A program made the translations under genes and the position numbers. From Dictyoglomaceae bacterium (GTDB lineage: Bacteria > Dictyoglomota > Dictyoglomia > Dictyoglomales > Dictyoglomaceae): a DNA stretch of 10,100 nt. The DNA is taken from assembly GCA_028276205.1 (NCBI GenBank), contig JAPYWU010000035.1, positions 1-10,100 of the forward strand. Reading direction: 5' to 3'. The notes under the pieces are model-generated. The model did not search any database and had not been told where the DNA came from. It was given only the letters and a program-made list of their open reading frames with translations. Within the stretch, counting starts at the first letter, position 1. Each line of letters opens with the position of its first letter. Positions 6,291 to 10,100 of this stretch are shown here, one piece after another.

Positions 6291-7665
6291 AACATTAAAA
6301 ATAGTACGTGACTATGCCAAATCTAATCATTTAAATATCTATATAGTGGGTGGTTTTATAAGGGACTATCTTATTGGAAAAGAACTAAAGGATATAGACT
6401 TTTTAATTTATCCTTTAGATTATAAGTTTTTATTTGATTTAACCAATCTTTTTAATGGTAAACTCATTAAATTAGATGAGGAACGAGAGTATTATAGAAT
6501 AATTATAAATAATAAAGATGGAGAAATCATTTTAGATTTTACTCCCATATATGAAAACAACCTACTATTAGAAGTTCTAAGGCGAGATTTTACTATAAAT
6601 TCTATAGTATTAGATCTTCTCGATTTTAAAATAATTGATCCCTTGAATGGTCTAAAAGATTTAGAAAGAGGAATATTAAGACTATCTTCACCCAATTCCT
6701 TTAAGGAAGATCCCCTAAGAATTCTAAGAGCTTTTAGATTTTTAGGATATGGTTTTAAAATAGAAAAATTCACTTATGAGAAGATTATAGAAGATAGAGA
6801 AAAATTAAAATCAGTAAAAGCAGAAAGGATACATGATGAACTTTACAAAATAATGAATTTACCTTTCTCCAGCTATTCATGGATAAAAATGGTAGAAACA
6901 AAAGTTTTAGAAGTTATTTTACCAGAGCTTTTTGTATTAAAAGATACTCCATGGAGTGATCCTCATCATGAAGACCCATTGATGCACTCTATAAGTTCTT
7001 TATCTGCTCTTGAAGATATAATATACAATATAGAATCTATATTTCCAGATATACATCAACAAATCTTAACATACTTAAATGAGAAACTTTTTTCAAAATA
7101 TACAAAACTTGAAACTTTAAAATTAGCAGTACTTCTTCATGATATAGGTAAATCTAAAACTTTCTCTATTGATGAGTTTTCTTTAGTTCATTATTATGGA
7201 CATTCACAAAAAGGTGTTGAACTTTTGGATAATATAGGAGAAAGATTGAAGTTAAGCAAAAAAGAAATAATTTTTTTAAAAAAACTTATTGGAAATCATA
7301 TGTATCCTATAAATTTTATACAAAATCCAGTAGTCAACCCTATTTATAAACTCATTTTAAGAGTAAAAGATGACGTACCTGGTTTGACACTCCTCTTTAT
7401 GGCTGATCAAATATCTATTAAAAGAACTATAGAAAACTTGGATTGGTATAGAAAAATATTAAATGAATTTTTCAAAATAAAAAATACTCCTAAACCCCTA
7501 TTAACAGGCAATGAAATTATGGAAATATTTAATTTAAAACCATCTCCCCTGATAGGTAAATTAAAAGAAAAGCTTATAGAAGCTCAGATAAATAACAAGA
7601 TATCTACAAGAGATGAGGCTATAAAATATATTGAAGAAATACTGAAAAATGAAGCCAATAGCTAA
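6265..7665 (+). CDS. cca: Class II tRNA nucleotidyltransferase with HD domain (CCA-adding type)
   Basis: This 466-residue enzyme belongs to the class II poly(A) polymerase/tRNA nucleotidyltransferase family, which builds or repairs the 3'-terminal CCA of tRNA. The nucleotidyltransferase head shows VGG (28-30), the metal-binding pair Asp43/Asp45 (KDIDFL), RRDFTINS (106-113) and EDPLRILRAFRF (148-159). After a neck region, an HD-domain pattern follows: His241, His292-Asp293 (LLHDIGKS), His313, His345 and Asp381; it may carry 2',3'-phosphatase or phosphodiesterase activity. The C-terminal LLTGNEIMEIFNLKPSPLIG segment is also typical. Whether it adds CCA, only CC or only A cannot be told here, since split CC- and A-adding pairs occur in some deep-branching bacteria. 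It overlaps the radical SAM gene by 26 bases and the next gene by 17, with no good ribosome binding site of its own, so coupling is likely. Its link to lipoylation is probably just co-transcription. Confidence 0.92.
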   Translation: MEGKELIYKTLKIVRDYAKSNHLNIYIVGGFIRDYLIGKELKDIDFLIYPLDYKFLFDLTNLFNGKLIKLDEEREYYRIIINNKDGEIILDFTPIYENNLLLEVLRRDFTINSIVLDLLDFKIIDPLNGLKDLERGILRLSSPNSFKEDPLRILRAFRFLGYGFKIEKFTYEKIIEDREKLKSVKAERIHDELYKIMNLPFSSYSWIKMVETKVLEVILPELFVLKDTPWSDPHHEDPLMHSISSLSALEDIIYNIESIFPDIHQQILTYLNEKLFSKYTKLETLKLAVLLHDIGKSKTFSIDEFSLVHYYGHSQKGVELLDNIGERLKLSKKEIIFLKKLIGNHMYPINFIQNPVVNPIYKLILRVKDDVPGLTLLFMADQISIKRTIENLDWYRKILNEFFKIKNTPKPLLTGNEIMEIFNLKPSPLIGKLKEKLIEAQINNKISTRDEAIKYIEEILKNEANS

Positions 7666-8347
7666 AAAAATAGTTGAACATATTATGGAAGATCTTTTTT
7701 ATAGATTAAATTTTCCTTTTGAGTGGGGAAGAGAAAGTTTATATCAATTATATTTTTATGAAAAAGGCGAAGAGATAATAGTAGAAGAAAGTTTTAAAAA
7801 TTATAAAACTTTTCAAATATGGATGAGTACTCATAACATGATTTTCTCTAATTTTATAGAAAAGCTAAAAAACATTAGAGATATAAGGGGTGATTTTTTA
7901 AGTTTTGAACGTTCTTCTCCTAAAAACTTAATTAAAGATCTAAATAATATAATAGAAGACATTAGAATATTTATTGAAAAAAATAGAATACCTTTACCAC
8001 CTGATATCTATATACCTGATATTAACATATTAGGTCCTGAAAATTTTACATGGGAAGTTCTCTCTTTTTATATCAAATCTATAAGATTTATTACCTTCTC
8101 CATCAATTTTTTTTATTATCCCAAAATATACGAAGAAATAATTCTTTCTAACAACAGAAAATATTTTCCCAATCACTCTTACAAATTAATAGATGAGAAA
8201 AAATATCTCCAGGATTTAATTCTATCTTGGGCAGGAATACCTTCTCAAAGCTATATAAAAGAATTTTATCTTCCAAAAGATATCAAGTTAGAAGATGGAC
8301 TTGAACATTTTACAATAAAAGACGAAATATTTATCTTTCATAAATAA
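7649..8347 (+). CDS. Unrecognised 232-residue protein, last gene of the gcv cluster
   Basis: I do not recognise this protein. It starts at ATG 7649, 17 bases inside the end of the tRNA nucleotidyltransferase gene, and has the same A+T-rich codon use as its neighbours, so it looks like a real gene. There is no signal peptide, no convincing transmembrane helix and no cysteine. It is rich in Ile, Phe, Tyr, Lys and Glu. Residues 1-20 and about 60-112 look helical and charged (KNLIKDLNNIIEDIRIFIEK). A proline-rich strip PLPPDIYIPDINILGPENF (115-133) interrupts, followed by an aromatic helix-like stretch FYIKSIRFITFSINFFYY (140-157) and an LPKDIKLEDGLEHF tail. A small soluble, mostly alpha-helical protein is a guess. 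It converges with the minus-strand gene ending at 8331 and overlaps it by 17 bases; no terminator is seen between them. Confidence 0.8.
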   Translation: MKPIAKKIVEHIMEDLFYRLNFPFEWGRESLYQLYFYEKGEEIIVEESFKNYKTFQIWMSTHNMIFSNFIEKLKNIRDIRGDFLSFERSSPKNLIKDLNNIIEDIRIFIEKNRIPLPPDIYIPDINILGPENFTWEVLSFYIKSIRFITFSINFFYYPKIYEEIILSNNRKYFPNHSYKLIDEKKYLQDLILSWAGIPSQSYIKEFYLPKDIKLEDGLEHFTIKDEIFIFHK

Positions 8348-8822
8348 TCAGTTCCAATTTCTTTAACCAAAATTCTCCACTTGCATCCTTCTCAAGAATA
8401 ATCTCTATAATATTTGTTTGCCCAGCTATCCAGTACTTTGTAATATCAAAAGAAGGAGTAATATAATAGTCACTACCAAAATCAAAACCTGAAATCACGT
8501 TTTTTGAGTTTACATATATGGAAACAGGAGCCCATGTTTCTTCAGTCATAAAAGAGGAACTCATGCCTGTAATCTTTAAAACTACTCTTTTGGGATTTGA
8601 AAGAGAAGTTACTGGAGTATACAATTTTAATTGTCCTTCTGCCCTTAACATAGCTAAATGATATTCGCCATCACCTTTTTCTAATACTACTCCTTTCCCC
8701 ATTTCAAAAACTAAATTTCCTTTGGGAGGATTTTTTGAAAAATCAATGGTAAAACTTTGTTTTGCAAGTCCTATATTTAGCAAAAATAAAAGCATAATAA
8801 AAAGAAATATATATCTTTTCAT
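8331..8822 (-). CDS. Exported small protein, galactose-binding-like beta-sandwich candidate
   Basis: This 163-residue protein starts with a clear signal peptide: KR followed by a hydrophobic core (YIFLFIMLLFLLNIG) and a likely cleavage after Ala20 (GLA|KQ). There is no lipobox cysteine, so it is probably secreted or periplasmic. The mature part is beta-rich. The segment SIYVNSKNVISGF... FDITKYWIAGQTNIIEI (about 102-143) resembles the VNG...FDIT.Y...G.N pattern of the jelly-roll sugar-binding domains that precede many glycoside hydrolases, but no catalytic domain is attached. A carbohydrate- or surface-binding role is therefore only a suggestion. AGGAGG at 8830-8835, at the very end of xerC, is 7 bases before the ATG, a strong ribosome binding site. 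The gene is third in the trmFO-xerC cluster and its last 17 bases overlap the convergent plus-strand gene. Confidence 0.85.
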   Translation of the reverse strand: MKRYIFLFIMLLFLLNIGLAKQSFTIDFSKNPPKGNLVFEMGKGVVLEKGDGEYHLAMLRAEGQLKLYTPVTSLSNPKRVVLKITGMSSSFMTEETWAPVSIYVNSKNVISGFDFGSDYYITPSFDITKYWIAGQTNIIEIILEKDASGEFWLKKLELIIYER

Positions 8823-8829
8823 ACTTAAA

Positions 8830-8835
8830 CCTCCT
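8830..8835 (-). promoter_or_regulatory. Strong Shine-Dalgarno site of the exported-protein gene
   Basis: On the minus strand AGGAGG lies 7 bases before ATG 8822 and begins immediately after the first base past the xerC stop codon (TAA, 8837-8839). It confirms the start of the signal-peptide protein and implies transcription together with xerC, since there is no room for a promoter between the genes. Confidence 0.85.
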
Positions 8836-8836
8836 T

Positions 8837-9733
8837 TTATTCTTCTTTTTTAGCTCTTGGATGAGCCTTTGTGTAAATATTTCTTATCTGTTCTGAAGTA
8901 AGATGAGTATAAATCTGAGTTGTAGAAATTCTTACATGGCCCAGAAGCTCTTGAACATACCTAAGATCCGCTCCTCCTTCTAAAAGGTGGGTAGCAAAGG
9001 TATGTCTTAAAGTATGAGGAGAAACCTTTTTTCCTAAAAATTTAGTATATCTTTTCACAATTAGCCTTACTCCACGATCTGTAATTCTTTCTCCTTTAGC
9101 ATTTAGAAAAAAGGCCTTTTCAGGTTTTTTCAATAGTTTAGGCCTTACATAATCATGATAAAGCTGTAATATCTTTAAAGTGTTTTCTTCAATTATCACT
9201 ATTCTTTCCTTAGCTCTTTTTCCAAAGACTCTTATTTCTCCATAATTCCAATTAATATCCTCTTCATTTATACCTACAAGTTCACTTACTCTTATTCCTG
9301 TAGCATATAGAGTCTCTAAAATAGCTCTATCTCTTATACCCAAAAGATTATTTAAGGAGGGAGCTTCAAGAAGTTTATATACCTCATCAATAGATAAAAA
9401 TTGAGGTAATCTTTTCTCTATTTTAGGTATAGGAATAAAAACAGTAAGATCTTCTTTAATTTTATCATAGGTAAGAAGATATTCAAAAAAACTTCTTAAA
9501 GAAGTTAATTTTCTTGCAATAGTACTTTTCTTATAGTTTTTTTGAGCAATATTTTGTATGTAATTCCTGATCACTTTTTTATTCGTAAAATCCAAATCTC
9601 TTTCTTTACAATAGTTATAGAAATCCAAAAGATCAACATTATAACTTCTCAAAGTGTTTGGAGAATAATTGCGTTCAAATCTCAAATAATTAAGATATCC
9701 TTCTATCTCTTTTCTTAAATCCAACCCTATCAT
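8837..9733 (-). CDS. xerC: Tyrosine recombinase XerC/XerD family
   Basis: This 298-residue tyrosine recombinase has the normal XerC/XerD length. An N-terminal SAM-like core-binding domain (about 5-90, containing FERNYSPNTLRSY and TIARKLTSLRSFFEYL) precedes the catalytic domain. All active-site residues are present: Arg148 (ATGIRVSEL), Lys172 (FGKRAKER), His240 and Arg243 (SPHTLRHTFATHLL), His266 (ELLGH) and the nucleophile Tyr275 (TTQIYTH). Such enzymes resolve chromosome dimers at dif sites. Position directly behind trmFO matches the trmFO-xerC order common in Firmicutes and relatives, which supports a housekeeping role over a phage or integron integrase; the XerC versus XerD label is not decided by sequence. 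The ATG is 2 bases after the trmFO stop codon. The nearest AGGAGG is 20 bases upstream, so initiation may depend on ribosomes finishing trmFO. Confidence 0.93.
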   Translation of the reverse strand: MIGLDLRKEIEGYLNYLRFERNYSPNTLRSYNVDLLDFYNYCKERDLDFTNKKVIRNYIQNIAQKNYKKSTIARKLTSLRSFFEYLLTYDKIKEDLTVFIPIPKIEKRLPQFLSIDEVYKLLEAPSLNNLLGIRDRAILETLYATGIRVSELVGINEEDINWNYGEIRVFGKRAKERIVIIEENTLKILQLYHDYVRPKLLKKPEKAFFLNAKGERITDRGVRLIVKRYTKFLGKKVSPHTLRHTFATHLLEGGADLRYVQELLGHVRISTTQIYTHLTSEQIRNIYTKAHPRAKKEE

Positions 9734-9735
9734 TT

Positions 9736-10100
9736 CTATATATTGATTGCAAACCTCCTTATCATATCCTCAAGATCCCTTAATGCTCTCTCGGCATATA
9801 ATCTATTTCTCATCTTTCTATCTTTTACAGGCATTTCTAGGGGAGTCAAAATTCCAAAATTGGCATTCATAGGCTGAAAATTCTTAATAGGCACCTTAGT
9901 AGTCACATAACCAATAAGAGCCCCTATCATAGTAGTATGAGGTAGTATTATTAGTGGTTTTCCTTTATATAAACGAGCTGCATTTATTCCAGCTATTATT
10001 CCCATACTCGCAGATTCCATATATCCTTCTACACCAATAATCTGACCAGCAAAAAATATTCTTTCATCTTTTAAAAATTGTAGGGTTGGTTTTAAAAATT
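9736..10100 (-). CDS. trmFO: TrmFO, folate/FAD-dependent tRNA (uracil-54) methyltransferase (3' part)
   Basis: TrmFO methylates U54 of tRNA to ribothymidine with methylene-tetrahydrofolate as carbon donor and FAD as cofactor. The visible 120 residues are the C-terminal quarter; the frame stays open through the right edge, and codons upstream of the internal Met at 10020 translate to FFAGQIIGVEGY, a conserved TrmFO block. This runs into MESASMGIIAGINAAR (FAD-binding region) and then PMNANFGIL and ERAL, all characteristic. An annotation beginning at the internal ATG would therefore be wrong. The catalytic cysteines lie outside the window. TAG at 9736-9738 is 2 bases from xerC. TrmFO consumes the same methylene-THF pool that the glycine cleavage system produces, though nothing suggests a regulatory link. 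In related genomes topA often precedes trmFO; that would be beyond the edge. Confidence 0.95.
   Translation of the reverse strand, partial: FLKPTLQFLKDERIFFAGQIIGVEGYMESASMGIIAGINAARLYKGKPLIILPHTTMIGALIGYVTTKVPIKNFQPMNANFGILTPLEMPVKDRKMRNRLYAERALRDLEDMIRRFAINI

Noticed and set aside
6492..6773. 93-codon minus-strand open frame inside the tRNA nucleotidyltransferase gene
   Set aside because: It overlaps conserved catalytic coding sequence on the other strand and has no family match or independent start signal.
7271..7284. T7A7 homopolymer tract as a phase-variable switch
   Set aside because: It is within an intact essential-type gene, encodes the expected frame and is normal for such A+T-rich DNA. 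The T8 run at 8107-8114 was dismissed for the same reason.
7649..8347. A lipoate- or octanoate-protein ligase completing the lipoylation pathway
   Set aside because: The context invites it, but no ligase motif for the adenylate or acyl pocket is visible and the composition does not resemble that family.
8837..9733. Integrase of a mobile element or integron
   Set aside because: Length, active site and the trmFO neighbour fit a housekeeping Xer recombinase; there are no attachment repeats, cargo genes or composition shift around it.
1..10100. CRISPR array, tRNA or rRNA genes, insertion sequences
   Set aside because: No spaced direct repeats, no cloverleaf-like intergenic segment and no transposase or terminal inverted repeats were seen; nearly all of the window is coding.

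Overview
The window is A+T-rich, almost entirely coding DNA. Arginine is mostly AGA and genes overlap heavily. It suggests a low-G+C, possibly thermophilic bacterium. A split P-protein (GcvPA plus GcvPB), two radical SAM proteins in the glycine-cleavage operon and a separate trmFO-xerC block would fit Dictyoglomus or a Thermotogae- or Firmicutes-like thermophile. The organism is an inference; no rRNA or other species marker is present. No gene-free stretch exceeds 300 bases. The longest gap, 219-278 (60 bases), is almost filled by a strong intrinsic terminator and a Shine-Dalgarno site.

Left edge (1-218): the 3' end of an HU-family DNA-binding protein gene, closed by a perfect 16-bp stem terminator.

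Plus-strand cluster (279-8347): gcvT, gcvH, gcvPA and gcvPB are followed by two radical SAM enzymes, a class II HD-domain tRNA nucleotidyltransferase and an unrecognised 232-residue protein. From gcvT onward every junction overlaps or has a gap of at most 2 bases, so this looks like one translationally coupled transcript. The two radical SAM proteins are best explained as the LipS1/LipS2-type two-component lipoyl synthase. They would insert sulfur into the octanoyl group on GcvH, so the operon would encode the T, H and P proteins together with the enzymes that complete the H-protein's lipoyl arm. The L-protein (dihydrolipoyl dehydrogenase) and an octanoate/lipoate ligase or octanoyltransferase are not here and must be encoded elsewhere.

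Minus-strand cluster (10100-8331): the 3' part of trmFO (tRNA uridine-54 methylation), xerC/xerD (tyrosine recombinase, probably chromosome dimer resolution) and a small exported beta-sandwich-like protein, tightly packed. Its last gene converges on, and overlaps by 17 bases, the last gene of the plus-strand cluster.

The most interesting element is the radical SAM pair in the gcv operon. Secondary points are the terminator immediately before gcvT with no visible promoter or glycine riboswitch, a 13-bp perfect inverted repeat inside the second radical SAM gene, and the unrecognised gene at 7649-8347.
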